The translations under genes were made by a program, and so were the position numbers. From the NCBI GenBank assembly GCA_958510825.1, contig OY294048.1:16323589-16387588 (forward strand): a stretch of DNA of 64,000 bases. Direction: 5' to 3'. This DNA is from Brachypterus glaber (lineage: Eukaryota; Arthropoda; Insecta; Coleoptera; Kateretidae). How positions within the stretch are numbered: the first letter of the stretch is position 1; the number at the start of each line of letters is the position of its first letter. A model generated the notes under the pieces. It saw only the letters and a list, made by a program, of their open reading frames with translations, ran no database searches and was not told the DNA's origin. Below, one piece after another: positions 44,997 through 55,817 of this stretch.

Positions 44997-47481
44997 GATT
45001 TGTAACGTTATCTAAGCCTAATTATAATTATCCTTCCATCTCCGCAAGCTGCTGTCGTCACAACGCACTGTTAGTGCATTGTCACGTCATTATCTTAAAG
45101 ATAAATTTCTAAAAAATAAATATAATATTTTTATTTGAGCGCCCAAGAGTCCAACCAACCTTATTTTAAACGAAATACTAAAGAAAATCTTGCTAAACTT
45201 TAAGCGTTAATAATAATAATAATAATCAAATAACGCCTTATGGTAAAATCACAAAATTTATCATTTTCTCTTGGTATTTTAATATTACAGGTCCAAAGGA
45301 TCAAGTTTAGCGGCATTTAAAAAATTTTCAGTTTAGCGCAATATTTGAGTGACCCCTTAATCAAGTTATCTGGCTTATCTGAGTTATCCGATATATCTCT
45401 AAAAAATTGGTTGGTAGTAGAACCAAATTAAGCCGTTTTTAAGTGAAATTGTGTTAAAATTATTAGATTTATCTTAATTATCCGGCTTACCAGGCATTAT
45501 CCAAGCGTCAAATTAAAACGGGACCACCTCATGAATGCCCTCTTTATGTTGCAAGTAGTTTCATCAAATTCCGTTCATTCGTTCCAAAGTTATGCGGGAA
45601 CAAATATAAAAAGAACAAAGTCGCACGTCGAATTGATAATCTCCTCCTTTTTTGGAAGTCGGTTAAAAAATAACGTAAATTCAATACATATAATACTGAA
45701 AGTACTGTCTTCATTCTCACCAAGAAATTCTTAATTTAGGTTTTAGAAAAAACTTTTAATTTAACATTCAGATTTATCATTGCCCAGTGAGTTAGTATAA
45801 CACGTCCCTATTCTTCATAGAGAAACTTCCACACATTTTGTATGTGCAAGTCTCTGGTTAATATTTTTTATTATTCACACAATAAATAGAGCGGAAATGT
45901 TATTCGTACGAAGAACAGCTCAACAAGGTTCACAAGAAAAAGAATTGAGGATATCATAATTTATAGAAAACAAGGGGTATCTGTGAAGAAATTAATTCTA
46001 CAATATAATATTTTATCTCGATGAATATTTATATCTGTTTGTATTTATATTTATTACTTCTCAATACAGCAAGAAAACTGTTTAGCGGAAACAGGAATTT
46101 TTTTCATTACATAAAATTTTCTGTTTTCCATATTTAACTTTCAAGTTATAAACTTTCGAACGATCAGATCAGAGTAACTCTACAGGCAGCAAACCGTCAT
46201 TGTTGTTTGCCTGATATACATGGCATAAATTCCTAAAAACTAAAAATTTTAAGAACTAAAATTATGCGACTAAAATTATGCGATATATCTTAAAAAAACA
46301 TTGTTTTCTAATAAAAAACATTTTCTAAAATATCACAATCTTGACTAAGGATTTTATTTGGGTGGTCGGGGTAGTTGTTAACTTTGTTCTTCATCATCCC
46401 TCAACACCTGCATCTTCTGTTTATTTTTTGACCTGTACTTTTTTAGCTCTATTAACAATAATACTAGCCATTAAGCCTGTTTCAACAGTAAAGTTTTCAC
46501 TGATATGTGCGCCTTCGCCATTTTTATAAATGAAGATTTTTTTGTCTCTTAGGAGGTTCATTTCACAAAAAAAAATCAAACATGATATCGTCGGCTAAAG
46601 GCTCAATTTACAACTCCATTGTTATATTTTTCAGGAGACGAACAAACTATTTTATCCACGGCCGGGATTAATAGGTCTATTAACCAAGGGTCTGTAAAAA
46701 TAAAGCCTCCGGTCGTGGGTAAAGTATAGTATTCCACTCGCCTATAATAGCTATTAATCATTCCGGTAATTACGCCTCACTCCTGTCGACTCGTGTCGCA
46801 AAATTCATTAGATGTGATTTGCATTTTAAAACAGTTTAACAATTTAAAATTTGACACCTCCCCCCCTTATGTCTCCCCCTAGGTAAAATAATCTAAAATG
46901 AAAAACAAGAAAATAGTAATATTTTTAATTGTTAGAAGCACTAGAAAATGCGCAGCAGGCAATTTTTTAAGCTAAAACACTGTAAAATGAAAAAGTTTTA
47001 AATTTTTGTTAATTTTGAAATAATTTTTTTTAGTATTTTTATTAAATATTATGTTTTATACTGCACAAATCCTAATTTCCCACTGCAAATTTAAATTTCC
47101 CAATGCACATTTTGTGTAACTGCAAGTTAAAATAATCCCTGGCTATACAAAAACTTCATTTGTAGAATATATGGTCATTTGTTAATAATAGACTTTTCTT
47201 AATCCACAATGGTCAGGTATCGCCATGTTTAAAGAATTATAAGTCACGCCAGTTATTGTAAGACTTTACAATGTGAAGTTAAATAACTGCTTTACAAACA
47301 GACTATATAATGTATTTTAAACCAATATTTTACATAATCTCATTATTCTTTTCACAAACAAAACTCTTTTAAAAACATTTTTTTTTTAGTATTTCCGATT
47401 TATTTTCATGAGATTTCAATTTTTGAAATGAACCATAGTTTATACAATGAGATGCATATTTTAAAGGTTGGTTTATACATA
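44997..47481. other. Non-coding stretch with remnants
   Basis: 45531-45670 contains a 3'-end-like block (attgataatctcctcctttt, gaagtcggttaaaaa) typical of dispersed insect repeats, family not assigned. 46651-46723 forms a hairpin (tttatccacggccgg / ccggtcgtgggtaaa). The frame at 46341-46529 (62 codons) is unrecognised. Confidence 0.4.
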
Positions 47482-47739
47482 CAGCCTGTTCCAGAACTCG
47501 CGTACCGAAATTTGAGGGTATATTAAAAACCCTCTGGAAAATATGAAAAAAATTTCAAAAAAAATCCATCTTCGCTTTAAGTGGACCAATACTGTTGCTG
47601 ATTATAAATTACCATTAAAGGTTGAATTTGTAGCTATGGAAGCAAATTTAATTATTGCAGGTACATATTCTGTAGGTTGACATGGTGATTAATGTGACAT
47701 AAATATTTATTAATGTCATAAAAAAATATCAAAACTTTC

Positions 47740-48837
47740 ATGATGTTTACTTCAGAAGAGTATTGCGAAATGCTAATTTTATATGGCGAGTGTGGCATCT
47801 GTAGAATATTCTATTCGTTTTCCCAATAGAGAACATCCTAGCAGAAATGTTATTTTAAGATTGGTGCAAAGGGCAAGAAATTCTGGAAATTTAACTCCAA
47901 ACAAAAAAGAGATTGGAGGCGCTCCGCGAACTGCAAGAATTGTTGATAATGAAGAAGCTGTCATTCAGGCTTTTGAAGAAGAACCTGAAACAAGCCTTAG
48001 TATCGTGGCTAGAAATCTTAATATGTCTAAGACCTCTGTTCAACGAATTTTAAAAGATGAAAAAATGCATCCCTTTCATAACAATGCTTGACACCGGAGG
48101 ACTATCCTTTACGAGTCGAATTTTGCAGAAACATCAAGAAAATGAAAACTTTGTAAAAAGCATTATTTTTACGGATGAGTCTGGGTTTCAAAGAGATGTT
48201 TTTTTTTTTAATTCAAGGAATTCTCATGTTTGGGGACAGGAAAATCCCCATGCCTTCAGGCAAGGAAATCCCCAACGAAGGTTTTCCTTGAATATTTGGG
48301 CCGGAATATTGGGAGATGCTATAGTAAGTTGTTTTGAGAAATAAACCACCATAAAATGCTTAAAATATTTGTTTTTAGGTTGGACCCCATGAGTTTCCTG
48401 GCAAATTGAATGGCGAAACCTACACTAACTTCTTAAGGGATGGAGTGGAAAATCTTATTGATGACATCCCACTTCAAAGGTTGGCAAATGTGGATAACAT
48501 CTGGTTTCAACATGATGGCTGTCCAGTGCATTTCTCAGAAACGGCAAGAAGCCAACTCGACATCAGTTTTTCAAACAGTTGGATAGGCCGGGGGGGTCCC
48601 AGAAGGTGGCCTCCTAGATCCCCTGATCTCACTCCAATGGACATCTTTTTATGGGGCCATGTAAAAAATTTAGTGTATAGAAATATGCCAGACACTGTAG
48701 AAGAACTAGGAGACCGAATACATGAAGCGCTTGAGTCAGTAACTCCAAATATGATTATTAGTGCCAGGAGAAGTCTGTTAAAAAGAGCTGCTTTATATGT
48801 TCAAGTTGGTGGAGGTCATTTTGAACATATTCTTTAG
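47740..48837 (+). pseudogene. Mariner-like transposase, frameshifted, with a probable intron
   Basis: The product would cut and paste the element. The start is MFTSEEYCEMLILYGECG near 47743, then a frameshift into FPNREHPSRN and an N-terminal helix-turn-helix region (to about 48060). Two more shifts occur at about 48080-48120. The catalytic region then reads FTDESGF (first D, codon 48174), WFQHDG (second D, codon 48514) and SPDLTPMD (third D, codon 48640). The last two aspartates are separated by 41 residues, a DD41D spacing. The catalytic aspartates are retained, but at least three shifts make it non-functional. A 55-bp segment at 48324-48378 looks like an intron. Confidence 0.9.
48324..48378 (+). 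other. Probable 55-bp intron in the transposase gene
   Basis: GTAAGT at 48324-48329 follows codon ATA, and ttgtttttag ends at 48378 before GTTGGACCC. Removing 55 bases joins the frame ending GDAI exactly to VGPHEFPGKLNG, the order expected in this transposase family. The segment contains an in-frame stop and no family-like residues. Confidence 0.75.
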
Positions 48838-48913
48838 CATGCTTCATACATTGAACGCGAGTTTGCTAAAAATAATGCGTTTCTTCATCTTTTAGAGTTC
48901 ATTAAACACAGGA

Positions 48914-49120
48914 CAGACATATCAAGATTTCTTGCCACGATACTAATGCTTGTTCCAGATTATTCTTCAAAAGTCTAAATGACAGCTTCTTTATTATCAA
49001 CAGTTTTTGCATTTCGCAAAGTGTCTCCAACCACTTTTCTGTTTGCGTTTAAACTTCCAAAATTCCTTGCCCTCTGCACCAATCTTAAAATTACATTCTA
49101 GCTAGAATGTTCTCTTTTCG
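48914..49120 (-). pseudogene. Inverted partial copy of the transposase 5' region
   Basis: The reverse complement aligns with 47819-48029 (for example attttaagattggtgca, agggcaag, gaagctgtcatt, agtatcgtggc), with substitutions at perhaps a fifth of positions, and includes stops. A transcript crossing both copies would contain complementary arms of about 200 nt around an 885-nt loop. Confidence 0.85.
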
Positions 49121-49662
49121 GAACACCGATAAAAAAATTTCCTATGTTCATTACTTTGAAATAAATAAATAAAATTCAGTTATTGTATTTTTATTTTATT
49201 AATTTGTATTAAGAATTTATAGCCAGTAAATGAATTAAAAGATCTGAGTTTCTAATAAAAAAAAAACACTACATTCAGCGCGCTGAATGGAGTTGCAGAG
49301 GCAGTTTGTTGCTGCCGTCTAAGACGGGTATCATAAAACCACCGCCGGATGGAGTGACCCTATAAAAATAGAATATTTGATAGCCTCTGTCGGTTTTGTC
49401 AAAATATAATAACCTAAAAAGATTCTAAAGTTGAGAGTCTTAAACAATGCACGAGTCAACCATTAAAATGCAACCATAGTTACTAATAAGTAGGGAAAAA
49501 CTAATTTTTAGGTAATTTAACATCAGCAACAGGATTGGTCAGATTAAATAGCTTCCTTTTTAATTAGTATTGAAGATGGATTTTTTTAATTTTTTTCATA
49601 TTTTCCAGAGAGTTTTTAATATACCCTCAAATTTCGGTACGCGAGTTCTGGAACAGGCTGTA

Positions 49663-50002
49663 TATGTATGATTGTAAATGATTGTAATTTAAATAACTAT
49701 CACTAGATTCAAAATTTAACCAGTGAAATGTCAGATTTATCCGACTCAGGTGTATGCGCCATCTGTTTGTCAATAATTTCCAAATTTGGTGATTAATTAG
49801 ACTGTGTTTTGCAATAACATGTTAACCTACATTGTGAAATGACAGTAGGTTTTTCACCCTTTTACTTAATATTTTTTAAACAAATTAAATTTAAAGATTA
49901 CATATTTTGTACATGTTATGATACATGAAAAAGCAAAGCAAATGCACAAGGGTCAATTTTTTTTAAATATTAACATTTATTATACATAAATGTTCGTATA
50001 TA
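49663..50002. other. AT-rich spacer between two transposons
   Basis: No gene or repeat recognised. Confidence 0.4.
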
Positions 50003-50854
50003 CAGTGCGTGCATTAAGACTGGAATCACCCGAATAACTTTTTAGTTACAAGTAAAATACAAAAATCCTCAGACAGGTCGATTTATATTTTTAATTCTGC
50101 AAATTTTGGTCTAAAAAAAGTTATCAAAATTGGCACCCCCTTGCACCCTCACCTCCCAACTTTTTTTTTCAAATAGCAACCTACCCCTTGTGATAAATCA
50201 TTGGAAAGGTAATTTAATAAGCTTTCCAACAGTGTATGATAAAGCCTAATTTGTTAAAGGGTCTATGAAAAAACGCATGTTTTATTTAAACATTGTTTGT
50301 GTGAAATATTACGCATAATATGGTAATTGTTGCCCTATTTCCTACTTGGCACCTTCCTGAGAATCTAAATAAGGTTGTTTTAAACTTATTGTAATATTTT
50401 ATACCCTGTTGAAAAATGCAATTTTTTTTCTTTTTATTGACCAATTTTATGTTTACTATTTAATCGATTTTAATCCCGTTTTTTTACTGTCCACTGTCAA
50501 AGAGCTGAAGGACATCAATTTGAACATTTATAGTGAACTAAAGTTATACTTTACATGTCTTTATAATAAACTAAATTGTGCATTTTATCATTAACCCTTT
50601 ACCAAATTAGGCTTTATTATACACCGTTGGAAAGCTTATTAAATTACCTTTCCAACGAAGTGTCACAAGGGGTAGGTTGCTATTTGAAAAAAAAAAGTTG
50701 GGGGGTGAGGGTGCAAGGGGGTGCAAATTTTAATAACTTTTATTACACCATAATTTGCAAAATTAAAAATAAAAATCGACCTATCCGAGGGTTTTTGTGT
50801 TTTACTTGTAACTAAAAAGTTAATCGGGTGATTCCAGACTTAATGCACGCACTG
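50003..50854. mobile_element. 852-bp MITE with long inverted repeats and TA duplication
   Basis: CAGTGCGTGCATTAAG at the left is mirrored by CTTAATGCACGCACTG at the right. The inverted repeats extend about 270 bp, including ttttagttacaagtaaaa, cccccttgcaccctcacc and the ggtaatttaataagctttcc block. TA flanks both ends (50001-50002; 50855-50856). The central 300 bp have no credible gene; the frames at 50409-50815 are chance. Confidence 0.92.
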
Positions 50855-51074
50855 TATGTATATACGTATATTTAATAAGAGGACATTTATAGGTTAAAAC
50901 TTGAATTACTTAAAACTGTTTAATTAATAACATTTTTTGGGTGAAGTTAAAAAAAACTTTAATAAAAGATGGCAAGTAGATATTTGTAATTAGTATTTAA
51001 AATTCTAAACATAATAAAAACTATTACTAATATTAATTTCTTGTAAAAAAGTTTTAATTAAACTTAAAACAAAT

Positions 51075-51222
51075 TATTTTTATTTTTTATTTTAATTGCA
51101 ACGAGTTTCTAACACAACTATCGCAAATACGTATTAGAAACATTTAAATTATTTGAAGTAACTACTTATACTTGATCAATGCATTGCAATGCTATTCCAT
51201 GCAACCATTAATACTTATTTAT
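51075..51222 (+). repeat. 148-bp direct repeat, left copy
   Basis: Recurs at 52267-52413 (ttgcaacgagtttctaacac, atttgaagtaactac, acttgatcaatgcattg). The pair flanks the R7 repeat that carries the GC-rich foldback, so R7 was probably inserted into or duplicated with this sequence. Confidence 0.8.
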
Positions 51223-51227
51223 GGTAC

Positions 51228-51472
51228 TAGTGGGTAAAGTAAGATATTGGCAATATCGGTTTACCCATGAGTGCCATACAAGGTTTTATCCAATAAATAG
51301 CTTAGGAATTCATATTTTTATTAAAAATTTTAATGATATTTACAAGAAAATAATTTGACAAGTGACAGTTGAGTGGGTAAAATAAGTAATTATCCACTTA
51401 ATAAAGTAAAAGCCACGCGGGGGTTATTATTGAGTTTATCTATTTAAAATAAAGATGGTAATTGTCTTATTA
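51228..51472 (+). repeat. Dispersed repeat R7, copy interrupted by the foldback
   Basis: The reverse complement of 33833-34103. It breaks off at cttatta (51472) and continues ttatctgtatgtattgg at 52252. Confidence 0.8.
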
Positions 51473-52251
51473 CACAGCCCCACAAAAAAAAAAGTCTGGA
51501 TCTCTAGACCAGACATGTGTATCCTTATGTATTTTTGCCCGCTGAATCCGAATCCGAGGTCAGAAAAAGCCCTACACCCCAGGAATTGGCCCCAGAGGCC
51601 GAAAATGGCCGCTGAAAGGTGTAAAACGGGAATTCCAGCATGACGGATGCTCAGGGCAGGTTGAGATTGCATTCTCAAGGCAAAGTCGAATTAGTGGCTA
51701 ACGGTGGTTAGATCCGACAGGCATCGCGGCCCCTGAGGCCGGAAAATGGGCCCTTGGGGCCCGAAAAATCGAGATTTTCACGTCGGGATCGCAGTACTTG
51801 GATTTTGATGACGACGTGGAAATCTTGATTTTCCCGCCCTGAGGGCCCGTTTTTCGGACCCTGGGTGTGAATTTCAATGGGCCTGAAAGAGGTTCCAGCC
51901 TCTTTACGTTGCTGCAGTTTGAAGTTACAAGAAAATCGAAGTGCTGCGATCCCGATTTTTCGGCCCCCAGGGGCCCATTTTCCGGCCTCAGGGGCCGCGA
52001 TGCCTGTCGGATCTAAGCTCGGTTACCCACTAATTCGACTTTGCCTTGAGAATGCAATCTCAACCTGCCCTGAGCATCCGTCATGCCGGAATTCTCGTTT
52101 CACACCTTTCAGCGGCCATTTTCGGCCTCTGGGGCCAATTCCTGGGGTGTAGGGCTTTTTCTGACCTCGGATTCGGATTCAGCGGGCCAAAATACATAAG
52201 GATACACATGTCTGGTCTAGAGATCCGGACTTTTTTTTTTGTGGGGCTGTG
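51473..52251. mobile_element. GC-rich 779-bp foldback with TTA duplication
   Basis: The ends CACAGCCCCAC and GTGGGGCTGTG are inverted. Arms of over 300 bp are almost complementary (gaggccgaaaatggccgctg, cctgaggccggaaaatgggc). TTA is duplicated exactly (51470-51472, 52252-52254), and the empty site survives at 33848-33850. Composition is far richer in G+C than anything around it, which suggests a separate origin. Ends and duplication resemble the element at 27277-27736. The several ORFs here (51436-52294) are mirrored readings of the arms, not genes. Confidence 0.92.
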
Positions 52252-52266
52252 TTATCTGTATGTATT

Positions 52267-52413
52267 GGATGAATTATTTTTATTTTTTTTTTGATTGCAA
52301 CGAGTTTCTAACACAAGTATAGCAAATACGTAATAGAAAGATTTAAATTATTTGAAGTAACTACTAATACTTGATCAATGCATTGTAATGCTATTCTATG
52401 CAACCATTAAAAA
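52267..52413 (+). repeat. 148-bp direct repeat, right copy
   Basis: Second copy of 51075-51222, somewhat diverged, with a short A/T-rich change at its end. Confidence 0.8.
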
Positions 52414-52612
52414 TATTTATTAAGTATACTTATTTGTTATATGTATACTTATTTATTATAAACTAAAAGTTATTTCGTTCTGTTTGATTGAAACTTAAGT
52501 ACAGAAATGAGAACTGTAATGGATGGAGGTGGTAAAAAATAAAATACAGTAAAAGCATTTATGGATATAAAACAAAATGTAATTATCCTTATAAAAATAG
52601 AAGCGAGTTATA

Positions 52613-53034
52613 CCGGGTGTTTTTTTTAACCTGAAACTTTCAAATATCTCGAATACTATGCATTTTAGAAAAAAATAATATCTGACGTTTTCAAGGTCAT
52701 TTCAAGGTCAACTTTGTTTTTTTAAGTACAAACATATATTTTTTACTGTTATTTAATTCCCCTCAAAAAAATTAAAATCTTTTGTAAAAAACTTTTTTTG
52801 ATCGGACTTTTAGTTGCAGAGATAACACAGCCACACAAAATTAAAAAAGTTGAATTTGTACGAAAAAAACAAAGTTGACTTGAAATGACCTTGAAAACGT
52901 AAATATCCGTAAAAAATAAAAACGCCATTTTGTTTCCACCATTAAAATAAACAAATTTTGTCCGACTTTTTTTTTTCTAAAATTCATAGTATTCGAGATA
53001 TTTGAAAGTTTCAGGTTAAAAAAAAAACACCCGG
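52613..53034. mobile_element. 422-bp MITE, CCGGGTGTTTTTT ends, TA duplication
   Basis: The inverted repeats start CCGGGTGTTTTTTTTAACC and run about 50 bp (cctgaaactttcaaatatct), then inner blocks tttcaaggtca / tgaccttgaaa. TA flanks both ends (52611-52612; 53035-53036). No ORF. Confidence 0.92.
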
Positions 53035-53128
53035 TATATAAGTAAGAAACCTATGTTGACATCATTAGAATAATTTTATGTATATATTTATTATACTCCT
53101 CGCAGCTTCACAGTATATGAGTAATATA

Positions 53129-54461
53129 CCGGGTGTTTTTCAAAGGTTTAACTGGATTGGGCCCCTACTTTTAATTTTTAAATAGAACCTGCCTGTATAT
53201 TTTTACAAATTTGGATTTTCCATTAAATTCTGTGTATTATCCTAAGTTTTGTCAAATCTTGACAGCTTTTGTCATTTTTTAAATAATTTTTTTATCAGAT
53301 TTTTTTTATCTGGAAAGTCACTAAATATATTCATTTTGGATCAAATATTGGTAGAAAATACAATTTATTAAAAAGAAAAAATTACTTTTGATCTTACACG
53401 AAAAACACGAAAAACTTGGAAAAACACGTTTTTTACTTTTCCTCAAATTTTTGCATTGTTACTTCTATGGCTCATCGATATTACTAAAATATTATTTTTT
53501 TTTCTTTACAATTATACCAAAAAGTTAATATTTATTTTTATAAAATAATATAAGTTTGTAAAATAATATACCCTAAGTCAATTTATTTCTTCGTCTTAAC
53601 CAGTTTTATATTATATATATTTTTATCATTTTTTTTAATCTGTTTTTCTTTGTTTTTTATATTTATTGTATTTTTATATTGACATGTATGTATGTGGGTG
53701 TGTATGTATGTGTATATATGTATATATATATATATGTATGTATATATATGTATATGGGTGTATATATGTGTGTATACATGTATTTGTGTGTGCATATGTT
53801 TCCATTCTGTAATATTGCTTTTAGATTTTTTTTTTTTGTATTTTATATTTATATGTACTCTTGACCTACCAAATGTACTTCGTGTATCCTTAAATTGGTG
53901 AATGAATAAATAAATTGTTGCACCCGCCTGACACTGTTTCCTGATATTGTTGCAAAGCAAATGCGGCCAGGCATAAGCGTGGATGCTAGCTTATTATTAT
54001 TTTTACAAATGTCTTTTATTTTAAAGAGATTATAAGAATAAATCTTAACTTTTTGGTATCATTGTACAGGGAAAAAAATATTTTTTTTAGTAATATTGAT
54101 GAGCCATAGACGTAATTAAGCAAAAAAATCGAGAAAAGAAAAAAATGTGTTTTCCAAGTTTACATTTTTGTGTAAAATTAAAAGTAAACAATTTTTTTAA
54201 TAATTCGTATTTTTCTACTAATATTTGAGCAAAAATTACTAGATATTAAATAAATCCAAAATAAAACTTTATTCAAAAAATGACAAGAGCTGACAAAAAC
54301 TTGAGATAAATAATAATAAATTCAAAATTTTTGGTCATTTCCCCACTGGAAGTGAAAAAAATAAGTTAGGTGATATAACTCAAAATATAGTCTTATAAAC
54401 ACACTTTTACTTCCGGGAATAAAAAAATTATAGGGGAAAGCCAACTTTGAAAAACACCCGG
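53129..54461. mobile_element. 1.33-kb MITE, CCGGGTGTTTTTCAAAG ends, disrupted
   Basis: The end CCGGGTGTTTTTCAAAG is mirrored by CTTTGAAAAACACCCGG, with TA on both sides (53127-53128; 54462-54463). Arms pair loosely over hundreds of bases (gacaaaagctgtcaa / ttgacagcttttgtc-type, tatggctcatcgatatt / aatattgatgagccata). The middle (about 53575-53990) is inserted DNA: a TATG/GTAT microsatellite and a LINE-like 3' end (ttggtgaatgaataaataaa). It shares its first nine bases with the element at 52613. Confidence 0.85.
53683..53797 (+). repeat. TGTA/TATG microsatellite
   Basis: Interrupted TATG/TGTA/TA units. The frames at 53583-53960 (minus), 53679-53864 and 53692-53901 (plus) are this tract translated. 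Confidence 0.9.
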
Positions 54462-54489
54462 TATGTTTCCTTTCGATTAACGTCCCTTT

Positions 54490-54835
54490 TCCCCCACTGC
54501 ACACCATCCCTACTTTTTAACAACCATACTTCACAACATTCCTACTCCCCAATAACTATACTCGCCAATAATCTTACTCCGCGCTATATATTGTGCACTC
54601 GATTACTCAAAAAAATATTCTTAATGGTTAATTAAAAAGTCATTGTCAAATATGGATTTAATGTATAAATTATTCGTTAGTAGGTACACGTTAAAAGTAT
54701 GCAGACAAACAAGCCTTTAGAATAACACATCTGCGATGGGGAGTAGGGTTATTGGGTAGTAGGCATAATACGGAGTAGAGATGTTATGGAGTCGGGATAT
54801 TAGGGAGTGGGGAAATTGAGAGTGGGTATGTTAGT
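54490..54835. repeat. Inverted pair of minisatellite arms (foldback-like)
   Basis: The left part (tccctactttttaacaacca ... ccccaataactatactc) and the right part (ggggagtagggttattgggt ... gatgttatggagtcggg) carry the same degenerate motif of about 15 bp in opposite orientation around an AT-rich 130-bp centre. Single-orientation tracts are at 14385 and 28905. Confidence 0.6.
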
Positions 54836-54879
54836 CACTCAAAAAAAAAGCCCAAAACCGAAAATTGTATTATATATTT

Positions 54880-55340
54880 GCATTATATACAATTCTAAAC
54901 AACTTTAAAAAATGTCATTAGGTACTTCCGTCCATCAGTCTGTCAAATTTTCTTTTCCGCGAGATAAAAAAAAGAAAATTCCGAGCGACTTCAAATTTAT
55001 AGAAAAACTTATTCTTGGCAAGAGAACAAAGCGTACTAAAATTGAAAATTACCTGCCCAAAAATAAAAAAGTTAAGAAATTTAAAAAATTGAAAATAATA
55101 GAATAAAAACTTCAGCAACTTCAATTCTTAAAAAAAAACATTTTTTTAAGAAAGGTTACTTTTATTAAAATGACCAATCATACTAAATTTTAAGAAAATC
55201 CGCTAAAAAACAAAAAACCTATAAGGACAAAACTTTTTCAAAAATTGAAAAAAGAATATAGTGCTATCGACGAAATTGTTTAGAAAAAATAATTTTATTA
55301 AAAGAGACAATCGTACTAAATTAAAAAAAATATTTTAAAA
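54880..55340 (+). repeat. Low-complexity dispersed repeat R6, copy 2
   Basis: Starts tacaattctaaacaactt like 20380, includes a tccgtccatcagtctg tract, and then repeats tttttttaagaaaggttact / aaaagagacaatcgtact-type blocks. The mirrored frames at 54912-55124 are chance. Confidence 0.45.
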
Positions 55341-55817
55341 ATAAAAAAGAGATAGTTGGTCCATTAAAAAAAATAAATAAAAAGAAATGTCTTAACATAA
55401 ATTTAACTTAAACTTAAAACTTCAGCCGGAAAAGACTGCTTACAAATTCGAGGAGTACACTATATAATTCGAAGCATGTTGTATCTTCACAGCTTTTTTT
55501 AAATGTGCAATGGATCTCTTGTAAGCATAAATTGAAAGCAACACACATCTAAATTTGATGATGAAACTAGCTCCAAGGCAGCAGATACATGTTACTTTTT
55601 CATTTAGACAATCAATAACGCACTTCCTACACACAAAGAAACATATACTTTAAATAAGTTTGTAGACTTCCTTAAAAATATTGTTATGTTTATTACAGCT
55701 TTGTCAATTAAAAAAATAAATAAATAAATAAATTTCCGCAAATGCAAATTCCGTTTTTTTTTGTCAGACGAGATTATTATTAAAATCACTCGCTAGAAAA
55801 TAAGAACCATCATTTTA
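55341..55817. other. Unassigned AT-rich stretch
   Basis: Minus-strand frames at 55440-55634 and 55604-55789 show no domain. A short aaataaataaataaataaat tract lies near 55710-55731. Confidence 0.35.

Larger units (their letters stand above)
47482..49660 (+). mobile_element. Complete mariner-like (DD41D-type) DNA transposon, broken transposase
   Basis: About 90-bp terminal inverted repeats starting CAGCCTGTTCCAGAACTCGC are nearly identical at both ends (47482 on; 49660 back), with TA at 47480-47481 and 49661-49662. The 2179-bp unit holds one transposase gene reading left to right with frameshifts. The right part carries a reversed copy of the 5' coding region (48914-49120) and a perfect 16-bp palindrome ATTCAGCGCGCTGAAT near 49275. 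High repeat identity suggests it moved fairly recently, probably with transposase supplied from elsewhere. Confidence 0.95.

Noticed and set aside
46341..46529. 62-codon hydrophobic frame
   Set aside because: No family recognised and too short to support without transcript evidence.
51436..52294. Overlapping plus and minus frames giving nearly the same protein twice
   Set aside because: They arise from the two mirrored arms of the GC-rich foldback; the duplication is structural, not coding.
53583..53960. 125-codon minus-strand frame rich in Y, I, H and T
   Set aside because: It is a translation of a TATG-type microsatellite.
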